From positions 1 through 56,803 of the forward strand of contig NZ_JAMBIZ010000023.1 in assembly GCF_025291715.1 (NCBI RefSeq): a stretch of 56,803 bases of DNA, in the 5' to 3' direction. The notes below the pieces were generated by a model, which saw only the letters and a program-made list of their open reading frames with translations, was not told where the DNA came from and did not search any database. This document shows positions 8,397 to 17,017 of this stretch, one piece after another (position 1 is the stretch's first letter; the number at the start of each line of letters is the position of its first letter). The position numbers were made by a program, and so were the translations under genes. Source of the stretch: Metasolibacillus sp. GTDB taxonomy: Bacteria; Bacillota; Bacilli; Bacillales_A; Planococcaceae.

Positions 8397-8431
8397 AAAC
8401 TCACCTTTTTCATTTATCATAACATTTTTTG

Positions 8432-8460
8432 ATAAAAAATTATTTAAATAGTGTTGACAA
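8432..8460 (-). promoter_or_regulatory. Putative fhuF promoter
   Basis: On the minus strand, TTGTCA, 17 nt, TTTTAT. The -10 is weak. Its -35 shares bases with the -35 of the divergent small-RNA promoter, so the two could compete. Confidence 0.4.
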
Positions 8461-8482
8461 TCTAAATGAAAACGATTATCAT
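8454..8482 (+). promoter_or_regulatory. Promoter of the candidate small RNA
   Basis: TTGACA (8454-8459), a 17-bp spacer, TATCAT (8477-8482). The -35 is perfect and the -10 matches 5 of 6 bases. It points away from fhuF. The -10 lies within the Fur box. Confidence 0.75.
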
Positions 8483-8486
8483 TATC
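8468..8486. promoter_or_regulatory. Fur box
   Basis: On the minus strand GATAATGATAATCGTTTTC, matching 17 of 19 bases of the Fur consensus GATAATGATAATCATTATC. It overlaps the -10 of the rightward promoter and lies just upstream of the leftward fhuF promoter. Confidence 0.85.
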
Positions 8487-8488
8487 AT

Positions 8489-8691
8489 TGTAAGCATTAC
8501 TCATATGCAATACAGTGCTTATGAGCTTGAACTTTAGCTACTTTTCTCCAGAAGTTCGCTAGTTCAGAAAATACGTTCTACCCCCCTCATTTTAGAACGT
8601 AATTTTTTACCCTTTATATTTTCTTCAAAGCTTCTCTTTTGAGAGCCAATTTGAGCCGATCCCTAGCCATAGGATCGGCTACTTTTTTTTT
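8489..8691 (+). ncRNA. Candidate Fur-regulated small RNA with a C-rich anti-SD loop
   Basis: A transcript of about 200 nt predicted from a near-consensus promoter (8454-8482) to a strong terminator (stem 8654-8662 with 8672-8680, then nine Ts). No plus-strand gene follows for 3 kb, so this is not a leader. Visible structure: TAAGCA/TGCTTA stem; a hairpin near 8530-8567; a perfect 9-bp stem TACGTTCTA/TAGAACGTA (8572-8580, 8593-8601) displaying CCCCCCTCATTT in its loop; then the terminator. C-rich loops that pair with Shine-Dalgarno sites are typical of iron-sparing small RNAs such as B. subtilis FsrA. Function by analogy only; I cannot say whether it is homologous to FsrA. Confidence 0.65.
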
Positions 8692-8707
8692 ATGCGCCAA
8701 TAAAAAA

Positions 8708-9661
8708 TCATTCTGTAGCTATCCGAGCACGTTTGGCGGCAAGCATTGTATGATAGCTATGCAGAAGCATACCAATAATGATAATTGCTAATCCTACAAG
8801 TGCAATTGGTGTCGGAAGGGGGATGCCTAATAAAAGCATTTCACCAATGATAACAAAAACAACCTCCGTTGATTGCGTTGCCTCAACCGCAGCAAGCTTT
8901 CCTTGATTGTCACGCACACGATCAGTTGCGATAAAGAATAATGTTGTTGCAATTACGCCTGAACTTAGTCCAACTAATAATGATTGAAATACTTGACTGC
9001 TTGAAGGTAGCCCAACGGTCATTATAGCGTAGATTGCCATTAAAATCCATACAGGTAAGGAAGCAATCGTCATACCGAGCACACGCTGAAATGTATCAAT
9101 GCGCCCGTCGCATATGTCCATCATTTTGCGATTACCTAATGGATAAGCAAATGCTGCAATTAATACAGGTAAAATACCGAGAAGCAGAGCGGTTGTTGAC
9201 ACGGATTTAGCATGTGGGATTTGAATGAGCAATATGCCAATTAAGATCACACTGGAAATTAAAAGTGACACCATTGGGATTTTTTGCCGTATCTTTTGCC
9301 CTGCAATAATTGTTACGAAAAGTGGTGCGAGCAGTACCCCCGCAACGATTGTAAACTGCCAAGTACCCGAAACAAGCCAACCCGGACCATAGGCAGCCGC
9401 AAATGTAAGTGGTGCATAAAATAATACAAAACCTACGAAGCTCCACCCGAGCCATTGCCAAGGCCGTGCCTTCATTTCATTATGTAGCTGTCGGTAATTT
9501 TTTCTGTATAATACGATAGCAATTAAAAAGGGTAGCATAAAGAAATAGCGTAAGGAAGCGCTCCATAGCCAGCTGCCACCATCTAATTCCATAGAGTGAT
9601 TTAAAATGAATGTAAAGGCAAAAAATAAAGCTGCAATAATACCGATTAAAATTTCTTTCAT
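8708..9661 (-). CDS. DMT-superfamily multidrug efflux transporter (EmrE-like)
   Basis: A 317-aa integral membrane protein with ten predicted helices in two five-helix repeats, as in drug/metabolite transporters. The segments at the N-terminus (FTFILNHSMELDGGSWLW) and the middle (GTWQFTIVAGVLLAPLF) resemble the putative multidrug resistance efflux family. Substrates are unknown. SD TAGGAGGTG precedes the ATG. A 12-bp palindrome, CTGAATATTCAG (9684-9695), sits immediately upstream of the SD and could be an operator. Confidence 0.8.
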   Translation of the reverse strand: MKEILIGIIAALFFAFTFILNHSMELDGGSWLWSASLRYFFMLPFLIAIVLYRKNYRQLHNEMKARPWQWLGWSFVGFVLFYAPLTFAAAYGPGWLVSGTWQFTIVAGVLLAPLFVTIIAGQKIRQKIPMVSLLISSVILIGILLIQIPHAKSVSTTALLLGILPVLIAAFAYPLGNRKMMDICDGRIDTFQRVLGMTIASLPVWILMAIYAIMTVGLPSSSQVFQSLLVGLSSGVIATTLFFIATDRVRDNQGKLAAVEATQSTEVVFVIIGEMLLLGIPLPTPIALVGLAIIIIGMLLHSYHTMLAAKRARIATE

Positions 9662-9683
9662 CGTATAAACACCTCCTATATAA

Positions 9684-9695
9684 CTGAATATTCAG
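9684..9695. promoter_or_regulatory. Palindromic operator candidate
   Basis: A perfect 12-bp palindrome CTGAATATTCAG about 25 nt upstream of the efflux-gene start codon, where a TetR- or MarR-type repressor could act. No adjacent regulator gene is present. Confidence 0.35.
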
Positions 9696-9710
9696 AATGG
9701 TAAAAGAAGA

Positions 9711-9740
9711 AAAAATGCTAGCATGATGCTAGCGCTTTTT
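9711..9740 (-). terminator. Intrinsic terminator of pepT
   Basis: Stem GCTAGCAT/ATGCTAGC with a T-run on the minus strand, between the pepT stop and the efflux gene. Confidence 0.75.
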
Positions 9741-9748
9741 CTAAATGA

Positions 9749-10978
9749 TTATGCGCGTGCCTCGAAAGCTTGCACGATTTCTAAAATAACTTCAGTTGCT
9801 TTTTCCATTGTTTCTGCTGATACATATTCAAATTTACCGTGCATATTTTCGCCGCCAGCGAAAATATTTGGTGTTGGTAATCCCATGTAAGATAGCTGTG
9901 AGCCATCAGTGCCACCACGTACTGGCTCGATAATTGGTGTGATGCCAAGCTTTATCATAGCATCTTTCGCAATATCAACGATTTCCATAACAGGCTCAAT
10001 TTTTTCTTTCATATTGTAATATTGATCTTCAATTTCCACAGTAATCGCATCTTCACCAAACGTCGCTTTAATTTTTTTCTCGGCGTCGATAAAGCGTGCT
10101 TTTTTCTCCTCGAATTTTGCACGATCATGGTCACGAATAATATATGTTAATGTTGCTTCCTCAATATGCCCATTAAAGCTCATTAAATGGATAAAGCCTT
10201 CATAGCCTTCTGTTTTTTCAGGTACTTCATCTAAAGGCATTTCATTTTGGAATTTAATCGCCATTGTTGTCGCATTAACCATTTTATCTTTAGCAGAGCC
10301 TGGATGCACACTTGTACCACGAGTTGTAACTTTAACACCTGCTGCATTGAAGCTTTCGTATTGAAGCTCGCCAAGTGGACCCCCATCTAACGTGTAAGCA
10401 TACTTTGCGTCAAATGCTTCTACATCAAATTTATGTGGACCGCGACCGATTTCCTCGTCTGGAGTGAAGGCAACGCGAATTTTACCATGCTTAATTTCAG
10501 GGTGCTGTACTAAATATTCCATCGCTGTCACAATTTCTGCAATCCCTGCTTTATCATCAGCACCAAGCAATGTTGTCCCATCTGTTGTAATTAATGTTTG
10601 CCCAACATAGTTTTTTAAATTAGGGAAGTAGCTTGTTGACATAACTAATTGCTCGTTTAATTGAATATCGCCACCATCGTAATTATCAATGCGCTGTGGC
10701 TTGACATTTGTGCCAGAGAAATCTGGTGTTGAATCAACGTGTGCAAGGAAGCCCAATGTTGGTACATCACTTTTTTCTGTATTAGCTGGTAATGTGGCAA
10801 ATAAATAACCATACTTGTCTAACGTAATATCTGTTAAGCCAATTGCTGCTAGCTCATCCTTTAAAACGTTTAATAAATCAAATTGCTTCATTGTTGAAGG
10901 TGTTGTAGTGCTTGTGAAATCTGATTGTGTATCGATTTTTGCATAGCGAATTAAGCGTTCGATTAATTGTTCTTTCAT
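9749..10978 (-). CDS. pepT: Peptidase T (tripeptide aminopeptidase)
   Basis: Cytoplasmic dizinc aminopeptidase of the M20 family, 409 aa (normal length), which removes N-terminal residues from tripeptides. Metal and catalytic motifs are visible: HVDSTPD, GADDKAG, the Glu pair in [15 protein letters not shown], and the C-terminal [12 protein letters not shown]. The ATG at 10978 is chosen over an earlier in-frame start at 11005 because AAGGGGGAT lies 6 nt upstream of it. It lies 32 nt downstream of the YhhN gene on the same strand and may be co-transcribed. Confidence 0.96.
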   Translation of the reverse strand: MKEQLIERLIRYAKIDTQSDFTSTTTPSTMKQFDLLNVLKDELAAIGLTDITLDKYGYLFATLPANTEKSDVPTLGFLAHVDSTPDFSGTNVKPQRIDNYDGGDIQLNEQLVMSTSYFPNLKNYVGQTLITTDGTTLLGADDKAGIAEIVTAMEYLVQHPEIKHGKIRVAFTPDEEIGRGPHKFDVEAFDAKYAYTLDGGPLGELQYESFNAAGVKVTTRGTSVHPGSAKDKMVNATTMAIKFQNEMPLDEVPEKTEGYEGFIHLMSFNGHIEEATLTYIIRDHDRAKFEEKKARFIDAEKKIKATFGEDAITVEIEDQYYNMKEKIEPVMEIVDIAKDAMIKLGITPIIEPVRGGTDGSQLSYMGLPTPNIFAGGENMHGKFEYVSAETMEKATEVILEIVQAFEARA

Positions 10979-11010
10979 GGAATAATCCCCCTTGTTATCA
11001 TACATCTACA

Positions 11011-11655
11011 TTATTGTATCATTTTACTTCGCAGTGCGGAATATTGAACGATGCTGAGTGCGATAAATAATTGCGCTGCGTAGTATGTTAGCATGATCAA
11101 TATATGTGAGTATGGGATATCTGTAATAAAGCGATTGATTGCTAAAATGGAATCGGACGAAATAAATAAAAGGGCGCCGATAATGGCGAAGCTGCTCGCT
11201 GTTCGAAACGAATTCCAGCCCATTAATAAAATGGCTCCAATATAAGCGCAAACGGCTAGTGCTAAAATGTAGCCTCCATCAGGTAAAATAAAGCTCAATA
11301 AAAATACCATCATAAAGCCTCCATAAGCAATTAACAGCATTTTCACTAAGCGATGAATTTCCCCCTCATTTGTTTGCTGGAAGGCAATGATATAAAAAAT
11401 ATGTCCGATTAAAAAGCTAAAAAGCCCAATGATAAACCATTGCAATGTATAATCACCAATTGCACAAAAAATAAGCCCACCAATAATAATTGTTTTATAC
11501 TTTTTCTCGCCTTTTGAACGCAAGGCTAAAAAAATAAGCAATAGCATCGGAATCAGCTTGAACACCATTTGCCATGAAGCGGCAATTGTATAAAAGAAAA
11601 GGATATAATAAATACTGAAAATTGCAAATAACAATAAGATAATTTTTTTCTCCAT
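11011..11655 (-). CDS. YhhN/TMEM86-family (lysoplasmalogenase-like) membrane protein
   Basis: A 214-aa polytopic membrane protein of about eight helices. Family motifs are visible: CAIGDYTLQW in the first third, GALLFISSDSILAINRF near residue 155-175, and YYAAQLFIA close to the end. Eukaryotic TMEM86 members hydrolyse the vinyl ether of lysoplasmalogens. The bacterial role is unclear, so the enzymatic name is by family only. SD AAAGGAGCAG precedes the ATG. Confidence 0.82.
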   Translation of the reverse strand: MEKKIILLLFAIFSIYYILFFYTIAASWQMVFKLIPMLLLIFLALRSKGEKKYKTIIIGGLIFCAIGDYTLQWFIIGLFSFLIGHIFYIIAFQQTNEGEIHRLVKMLLIAYGGFMMVFLLSFILPDGGYILALAVCAYIGAILLMGWNSFRTASSFAIIGALLFISSDSILAINRFITDIPYSHILIMLTYYAAQLFIALSIVQYSALRSKMIQ

Positions 11656-11727
11656 CGAACTGCTCCTTTCTTAATTTAATGAAACTTTCCTGCACTCCAT
11701 ACGTAAAAATAAATAGAGGTGATGACA

Positions 11728-13410
11728 GTGGGACAATTATTTATAACAGTATTGATTGTGGCAATCGTCGCTACAATTTTAATAGTACCTTTAACAAAAA
11801 AGTTACCGAAGGGTGAGTTGACAGGTAAGCAGTTTGGAATACTATTAGCTTCCGTATTTTTCGGTAGTTTAATTTTAACATTTTTAACGGTTTATATTTC
11901 GAAAATTGATTTACATTGGACAATTTTCTTATACGTAATTCCTGTGATGGCATTAGTAGGTGCGTTATTGGCAGCTGGTATGGAACAAAAAGCGAAATCT
12001 GTAATTACGCTACTGTCAATTGTAGCGGTCGCTTACTTGTTAGCTGCCCCAATTTTTAACGCAGAGAAAAAATATCAATCCTCTGAAATGGAGGAGCAGG
12101 TGGAAATTCAGCCATTTGATGAAACAAAAACACCTGCAAGTGTGCCACCGAAGTTTGTGAAAAATAAAATGAAAAAAGCATTTGGGCAAGTGCCGAATAC
12201 GAGCTACTATGAGCTAGGTCGCCTACAAATTCAAAAGGTCAATGGTGATTATGTGTATATTGCGCCAGTGGAATTTTCAGGGCTTTTTAAATGGTTTAAC
12301 GGCAAAACAACACCAGGTTACTTCATGATGAGTGCAACTGATTCAAGCGACAATCCAAAGTTTATGGCGCACGATATGGCTTATATCCCATCAGCCTATT
12401 TTAATAAAAACTTAGAGCGCCATATTCGACTTCAATATCCAACGTTGATATTTTATGGCGATGCACAATTAGAAATTGATGATGATGGTGTGCCATATTA
12501 TATTCGAACATATGGCAATTTCATTTCTGCCCGCAATGGCTTTGACGTCAAAGGAATTGTTAAAGTAGATGCGAAAACAGGGCAATCTGAAAAAATTGCC
12601 TTAGCAGATGTACCAGAATTTATTGACGGTGCGATTTCACCAGAGTCAGTGAGCTTACAAAATAGCTATTATGGTAATTATGTACATGGCTTCTGGAATA
12701 GTTTGTTTGGCAAAAAAGATGTCAAGCTGCCATCAGATGAAGGAACGGAGGCAAACGTTAGCCCTGTCTTTATGGAGGATGGAGAAATGTACTATTTCAC
12801 AGATTTCTCTAGCCCAAAAGAGGGTGTCGATTCGATGCTTGGCTATTCTTTAACACATGCGCGCACAGGTCAAGCAACATATTACACAGGTAATTTAGAG
12901 GAATCATATATGGATTCACAAGGTGCTCTGGAAATTATCGAGAAGAAGTTTATCGAAAAAGAGTGGGAAGGTGAAATGCCAATTTTGTATAACTTCTACG
13001 GTGAAGCAAGCTGGCTTTCAGCAGTGTTAGATTCAAATGGCTTCCTGCAAAACTACTTTATCGTATCTGCTGCAAATCCAGAAATTTCAGCATATGCTTT
13101 GACACCGAAGGAGGCATTGAAGCAATATAAAACTGCGCTTAGTCGTGGGGGCAGTACAGTAGATGGCTCTTCAAACGCAGAGGAAGCACAGCTCATTGCC
13201 AAAATTGTTCGTGTGTATAAAGAGCGTATTGGTGACTTTACGGTTGTGTCACTGTTAACAGATTCAGGGCAAAATTTCATCGTTAGCTCAGAGGTAGCGC
13301 CACTTGCTATTTATTTAGAGCAGGGTGATGAGGTGAATATCACTTATTACGCAACAGGAGAGCAATTCCAGCCAATTAAGCAGCTTGAAATTGTCAATAT
13401 GGAAAGATAG
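11728..13410 (+). CDS. Membrane-anchored protein of unknown function
   Basis: A 560-aa protein with four hydrophobic segments in the first ~115 residues (about 2-20, 34-55, 63-82, 90-108), then a ~440-residue domain that is probably outside the membrane. I do not recognise a family. The later part has two stretches reminiscent of PepSY-type units (GYSLTHARTGQATYYTG and the following helix). The start is set at GTG 11728: the sequence AGAGGTGAT (11715-11723) is an excellent SD and overlaps the earlier GTG/ATG candidates at 11719 and 11722. It diverges from the YhhN gene and ends at a terminator, so it is monocistronic. Confidence 0.65.
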   Translation: MGQLFITVLIVAIVATILIVPLTKKLPKGELTGKQFGILLASVFFGSLILTFLTVYISKIDLHWTIFLYVIPVMALVGALLAAGMEQKAKSVITLLSIVAVAYLLAAPIFNAEKKYQSSEMEEQVEIQPFDETKTPASVPPKFVKNKMKKAFGQVPNTSYYELGRLQIQKVNGDYVYIAPVEFSGLFKWFNGKTTPGYFMMSATDSSDNPKFMAHDMAYIPSAYFNKNLERHIRLQYPTLIFYGDAQLEIDDDGVPYYIRTYGNFISARNGFDVKGIVKVDAKTGQSEKIALADVPEFIDGAISPESVSLQNSYYGNYVHGFWNSLFGKKDVKLPSDEGTEANVSPVFMEDGEMYYFTDFSSPKEGVDSMLGYSLTHARTGQATYYTGNLEESYMDSQGALEIIEKKFIEKEWEGEMPILYNFYGEASWLSAVLDSNGFLQNYFIVSAANPEISAYALTPKEALKQYKTALSRGGSTVDGSSNAEEAQLIAKIVRVYKERIGDFTVVSLLTDSGQNFIVSSEVAPLAIYLEQGDEVNITYYATGEQFQPIKQLEIVNMER

Positions 13411-13416
13411 TTAAAA

Positions 13417-13461
13417 GGCTATCGGGAAATTAGGCTATTACCTATATTTCTCGATAGTTTT
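13417..13461 (+). terminator. Intrinsic terminator (family shared with 49467-49521)
   Basis: Near-perfect inverted repeat starting CTATCGGGAAATTAGG and closing with CCTATATTTCTCGATAG plus a T-run. It resembles the terminator after the L25 gene. Confidence 0.8.
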
Positions 13462-13517
13462 TTTGCTAAAAAAATTTGTTTAGCATGGATGATTTTGAAA
13501 GTTGTTATGATGAAAAA

Positions 13518-13524
13518 TGTCGAA
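13518..13524 (+). promoter_or_regulatory. Possible Spo0A box upstream of the chemoreceptor
   Basis: TGTCGAA, matching the Spo0A-box core, about 75 nt upstream of the start codon. A 7-bp match is expected several times by chance in a window this size, so it is weak evidence. Confidence 0.25.
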
Positions 13525-13598
13525 ATATGTAGTATACTAGCACATTTGTATTTTCTTATTAAGAAATGCTAGCTAAAAATAAATGGGGAGCAATGCTT

Positions 13599-15296
13599 AT
13601 GAAGATTAAATCGATGTTAATGATGGTTTCAGCAATTGCGGTAATTTTATTTGTGATTAATAGTGTTAGTTTAGGTCTTCTTGTGATGAACACCAAACAG
13701 CAGGTGCAAGCATTTCAAAAAGAAAATACAGTGCTTCAATTAAAGGAACAGCTTGTGATGGTATCCGATTATTTAACAACAGAAGCACGTGCTTATGTAA
13801 GTACAGGGGATAAGGCATTTTATGAGGCGTATATGAGAGAAGTAAATGACACGCAAACATATGCTAAGGTTATTGCTGAGTTTGAAAAAATACTACCAGA
13901 TGATATATTAACGATTGTACACAATGTGCAATCAGAGTCAGGGCAATTAGCTCAAATTGAGGCACAAGGCTTTCAGTTAATGCAGCAAGGCAATCAACAG
14001 GCTGCCATTGATATGATGTATGATGATAATTATTTTGCAGGAAAAAATCGCATTAATGATTACTTACAAGCCTTTAATGATGAAGTCTCGACATGGGTGG
14101 ATGAATTATCTACAACAGCTAAAAATGGTGTAACAATGAGTATAGTTATTTTAATTTCATCTGTTGTCATTTCATCTTTGTTTAGCATAATAGCAAGCAT
14201 TTTAATTATTTCTAAATTTAAGCCGCTGTTTGCTGTTATTCAGCAAATTGAAGAAGTGGCAGATGGCAATTTAATGATCCAGCCTCTTACAACAAAAGAA
14301 GGAGCAAAGGATGAAATTTCCCAGCTATCTATCGCGTTTAACACGATGTTTGGGAATTTAAAAAACACTATTGTAACTGTGAATGATGCAAGTATGGAAT
14401 TATCGGCATCTACAGAGCAATTAAGCGTCAATGTTAGTCAATCAACAGATGCAACAGAGCGCGTAACAGAGGCTACAGATGGCATTGCTGGAGGAGCACA
14501 AACCCAGCTTGAGCAAATACAAGAAAGCTCACAGGCGATGATGGAAGTAGCACAAGGTATTCAACATATTGCGTCAGCGGCATCTGATGTAGCAACTTCC
14601 TCTACAGAGGTATCGAAACAAGCAGATGAAGGAGGACAGGGCTTGCAGCATGCGATTGAGCAAATGCAGGAGGTTGATGTAGCTGTAAATGAGGCGATGT
14701 CCTCTATCGAATCTTTATCAACACAATCTCGAGAAATTGAAAATATTGTAGAGACGATTACAGGCATTGCAGACCAAACGAATTTATTAGCATTAAATGC
14801 TGCGATAGAGGCAGCAAGAGCAGGGGAAAGTGGAAAAGGCTTCGCTGTTGTGGCGGATGAGGTACGTAAATTAGCGGAGCAATCAAACCAATCTGCTAAG
14901 CAAATTGCTACTATTATTCATATGATTCAAGGAGATATGCAGACAACTGTCCAACAAATGAATAAGGTTAACGATAAAGTTTCGATAGGAACCCAATCTA
15001 TTACGCATACTGGTACATCTTTTGCAACGATTATTCAAGCTATCCAAACAGTAACAAATCAAATTCAAGAGGTTTCGGCAGTTTCTGAGCAGATGGCAGC
15101 AAGTGCACAACAAGTTTCAGCCACTTTCGATTCATTGCAGGTAATTTCACGCTCTTCAACAGAAACGACACAACATGTAGCGAGTTTATCTGAGGAGCAG
15201 CTTGCCTCTATGGAGGAAATTGCTTCGGCGACACAGATGCTTAATCAATTAGCAATGAATTTGAATAATGCTGTAGGGAAATTCAAATTACTATAA
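13599..15296 (+). CDS. Methyl-accepting chemotaxis protein
   Basis: Transmembrane chemoreceptor, 565 aa. TM1 lies near residues 5-27, followed by a ~150-residue helical extracellular sensor, TM2 near 175-200, HAMP, then the long coiled-coil signalling domain. The conserved hairpin tip around residues 385-410 reads [19 protein letters not shown] and is followed by [15 protein letters not shown]. It would signal through CheA/CheW to the flagellar motor; the ligand is unknown. The start at 13599 fits the SD GGGGAG at 8 nt; earlier in-frame ATGs at 13566 and 13593 do not. Confidence 0.93.
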   Translation: MKIKSMLMMVSAIAVILFVINSVSLGLLVMNTKQQVQAFQKENTVLQLKEQLVMVSDYLTTEARAYVSTGDKAFYEAYMREVNDTQTYAKVIAEFEKILPDDILTIVHNVQSESGQLAQIEAQGFQLMQQGNQQAAIDMMYDDNYFAGKNRINDYLQAFNDEVSTWVDELSTTAKNGVTMSIVILISSVVISSLFSIIASILIISKFKPLFAVIQQIEEVADGNLMIQPLTTKEGAKDEISQLSIAFNTMFGNLKNTIVTVNDASMELSASTEQLSVNVSQSTDATERVTEATDGIAGGAQTQLEQIQESSQAMMEVAQGIQHIASAASDVATSSTEVSKQADEGGQGLQHAIEQMQEVDVAVNEAMSSIESLSTQSREIENIVETITGIADQTNLLALNAAIEAARAGESGKGFAVVADEVRKLAEQSNQSAKQIATIIHMIQGDMQTTVQQMNKVNDKVSIGTQSITHTGTSFATIIQAIQTVTNQIQEVSAVSEQMAASAQQVSATFDSLQVISRSSTETTQHVASLSEEQLASMEEIASATQMLNQLAMNLNNAVGKFKLL

Positions 15297-15338
15297 TAAC
15301 AAGGAGCGCTATGCGAAATCGTACAGCGCTCCTTGTAT
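15297..15338 (+). terminator. Intrinsic terminator of the chemoreceptor gene
   Basis: Stem CAAGGAGCGCT/AGCGCTCCTTG closed by a 14-nt loop, followed by an AT-rich run. Confidence 0.8.
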
Positions 15339-15339
15339 T

Positions 15340-15603
15340 TTAGTGAGAATATATAGGGGATGATGGTAGTTCCTTGTCAGCATAATGCGCTGGAACTACA
15401 GGTGGCTTTGCTGCCAGAGCTAAGACGATACCTACTACAATCACTACAAATGTTACAGCAAACGATGCGTTGTATGAGCCCGTTTTATCAGCAATCCATC
15501 CAGAAATAAGTGGGCTCAATGTGCTAACAACGGATAAAACCCAACTAACAGAGCCTTGAATAGCCGCAAAGTTTTTATTGCCATAGTAAGTATAGAAAAC
15601 AGT
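15340..15603 (-). pseudogene. C-terminal remnant of an MFS transporter
   Basis: On the minus strand an 87-codon open stretch reads like the last two helices and tail of a major-facilitator transporter: GNKNFAAIQG, then SPLISGWIADKTGSY, then a hydrophobic helix and a polar tail. There is no start codon or SD, and an in-frame TAA (15604-15606) lies directly upstream. The rest of the gene (about 300 codons) is missing. It is therefore a decayed fragment left by deletion or rearrangement. Confidence 0.75.
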
Positions 15604-15687
15604 TTATTGTTTATTCAAAAATTTATAGCTGTAGCGAATAATGATGTCATGAATACAATTGTTGAAAATTTAAAGGATCGAATTATT

Positions 15688-15864
15688 ATGAAGTTCATAA
15701 CAGGGTGGAAAATCAATCCTAATGTAACGAATTATGGCGCGAATAACATCAATACATTATTGTTAGAGGCAATTAAGGCAAATGACTATAAAGAGGCGGT
15801 AGCTATTTTAGAGAAGGCAAGTGCGCTCGTAAAGGACCAGCTTGTTACTCATCATTTATTGTAG
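15688..15864 (+). CDS. Small hypothetical ORF
   Basis: A 58-aa reading frame starting MKFITGWKIN, with a Leu/Ala-rich helical C-terminal half. A possible SD (AAAGGAT) lies 10-11 nt before the ATG. The frame is open from 15556, but the upstream part is antisense to the transporter remnant. No family is recognised, and it sits beside a degraded gene, so it may itself be debris. Confidence 0.3.
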   Translation: MKFITGWKINPNVTNYGANNINTLLLEAIKANDYKEAVAILEKASALVKDQLVTHHLL

Positions 15865-15940
15865 AAGGGCAAAAAGTTGCAACTTTTTTAGAGGTACTAG
15901 CGTTCATATAGCATAGAGGAAATTTGAAGGAGATGTGGAC

Positions 15941-16498
15941 TTGGAAAAAAGTGAAGTAATCAGCTGGATTAAAACAATCGTGTTTGCTGTTGTATTGTCT
16001 GTCGGGATTCGCGTCTTTTTGTTTACACCTGTTAGCGTTGAGGGTGCTTCCATGATGCCGACATTTGAGAATGAGGAAAAAGTAATTGTTAATATTATTG
16101 GTCCTGCATTATCGGATTATAACCGCTTTGATGTGATTGTTTTTAAGGCGCCAAGTGGAAAAAATTATATTAAACGCATTATTGGTTTGCCAGGAGATCG
16201 TGTAGAATATCATGATGATGAGCTGTTTATTAACGGAGAGAAGTTTGATGAGCCTTATTTGGAGACGAATCGAGCCGAGCTATTGGATAGCGGAGATTTA
16301 ACAGGAGACTTTACTTTGCAGGATACACTCGGTGAGGAAGTTGTACCTGAAGGACATTATTTTGTACTTGGAGATAATCGCCGTTACAGCTCTGATAGCC
16401 GCGATATACGAGTTGGCTTCGTAGCACAGGAAAAAATACTGGGCACAGTACCGGTTGTTGTTTGGCCATTACCAAATGCACGGGTAATTAAAGACTGA
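15941..16498 (+). CDS. lepB: Signal peptidase I
   Basis: Membrane serine protease that removes Sec signal peptides on the outer face of the membrane. One N-terminal helix (about residues 8-28) precedes the catalytic domain. The catalytic Ser37 lies in GASMMPT and the general-base Lys78 in YIKRIIGLPGD; the GDNRRYSSDSR box is also present. At 185 aa it is the usual size for the Bacillus SipS/SipT group. The frame offers a GTG at 15935, but the SD GAAGGAG fits the TTG at 15941 better (8-nt spacing). Confidence 0.95.
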   Translation: MEKSEVISWIKTIVFAVVLSVGIRVFLFTPVSVEGASMMPTFENEEKVIVNIIGPALSDYNRFDVIVFKAPSGKNYIKRIIGLPGDRVEYHDDELFINGEKFDEPYLETNRAELLDSGDLTGDFTLQDTLGEEVVPEGHYFVLGDNRRYSSDSRDIRVGFVAQEKILGTVPVVVWPLPNARVIKD

Positions 16499-16526
16499 AA
16501 ATAACAATTTGCACAAATGCAAAAAG

Positions 16527-16565
16527 GGAGCTGTTTAGAAAGTTATCACTTTCTAGACAGCTCTT
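16527..16565. terminator. Bidirectional intrinsic terminator
   Basis: A 15-bp stem with one mismatch (16529-16543 with 16548-16562) and 4-nt loop, between lepB and the convergent hypothetical gene. The stop codon of the latter lies inside it. Confidence 0.75.
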
Positions 16566-16974
16566 CTTCAATATATTGAAGCATTTTTGCATAACGCAAG
16601 GTGAGTTGTTCTTCTGCGAACAGTTGTAGCTTGTCAAAAGCTTGCTGCTGTTCTTGAACAATTTGACGTTCCTGTGTAAAAGCGATAGCAGGCTCATGCT
16701 GGAAAATATATCGTAAATGAAATAGCTGAAGCATTGCAACTTCAGGGCTTTCTAGATTGTATGCGAATTTCATATTCCAAACGGTTGTATAAGATATATA
16801 TTGATTAATATAAGCTGTAGCATGCTGGTATTTTGCTTCATCAATCATTGGCTGAATCTTTTTATGAACATCAGCCAATGCTAAATTAATATCGGCAATG
16901 GCGTAATAAAAGCGACGAATCGATTTTAATTGCTGGCGCTCGATTGATTTTGCTGTATGTCTATTCATTTGCAT
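16546..16974 (-). CDS. Helical protein of unknown function
   Basis: A 142-aa cytoplasmic protein predicted to be almost wholly alpha-helical and Gln/Glu/Lys-rich (for example ERQIVQEQQQAFDKLQLFAE). It has no membrane segment or known motif. I do not recognise the family. The ATG at 16974 is selected because GAGGTG lies 7 nt upstream; the first in-frame ATG (16989) overlaps that SD. Confidence 0.6.
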   Translation of the reverse strand: MQMNRHTAKSIERQQLKSIRRFYYAIADINLALADVHKKIQPMIDEAKYQHATAYINQYISYTTVWNMKFAYNLESPEVAMLQLFHLRYIFQHEPAIAFTQERQIVQEQQQAFDKLQLFAEEQLTLRYAKMLQYIEEELSRK

Positions 16975-17017
16975 AGGCGAACACCTCATAATACTTTCAT
17001 GTATTGTAGGTATATTT

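Noticed and set aside
8641-8691. Terminator of the DMT efflux gene
   Set aside because: The T-run is on the plus strand; read on the minus strand the stem is followed by CAAATTGG. It therefore terminates a plus-strand transcript.
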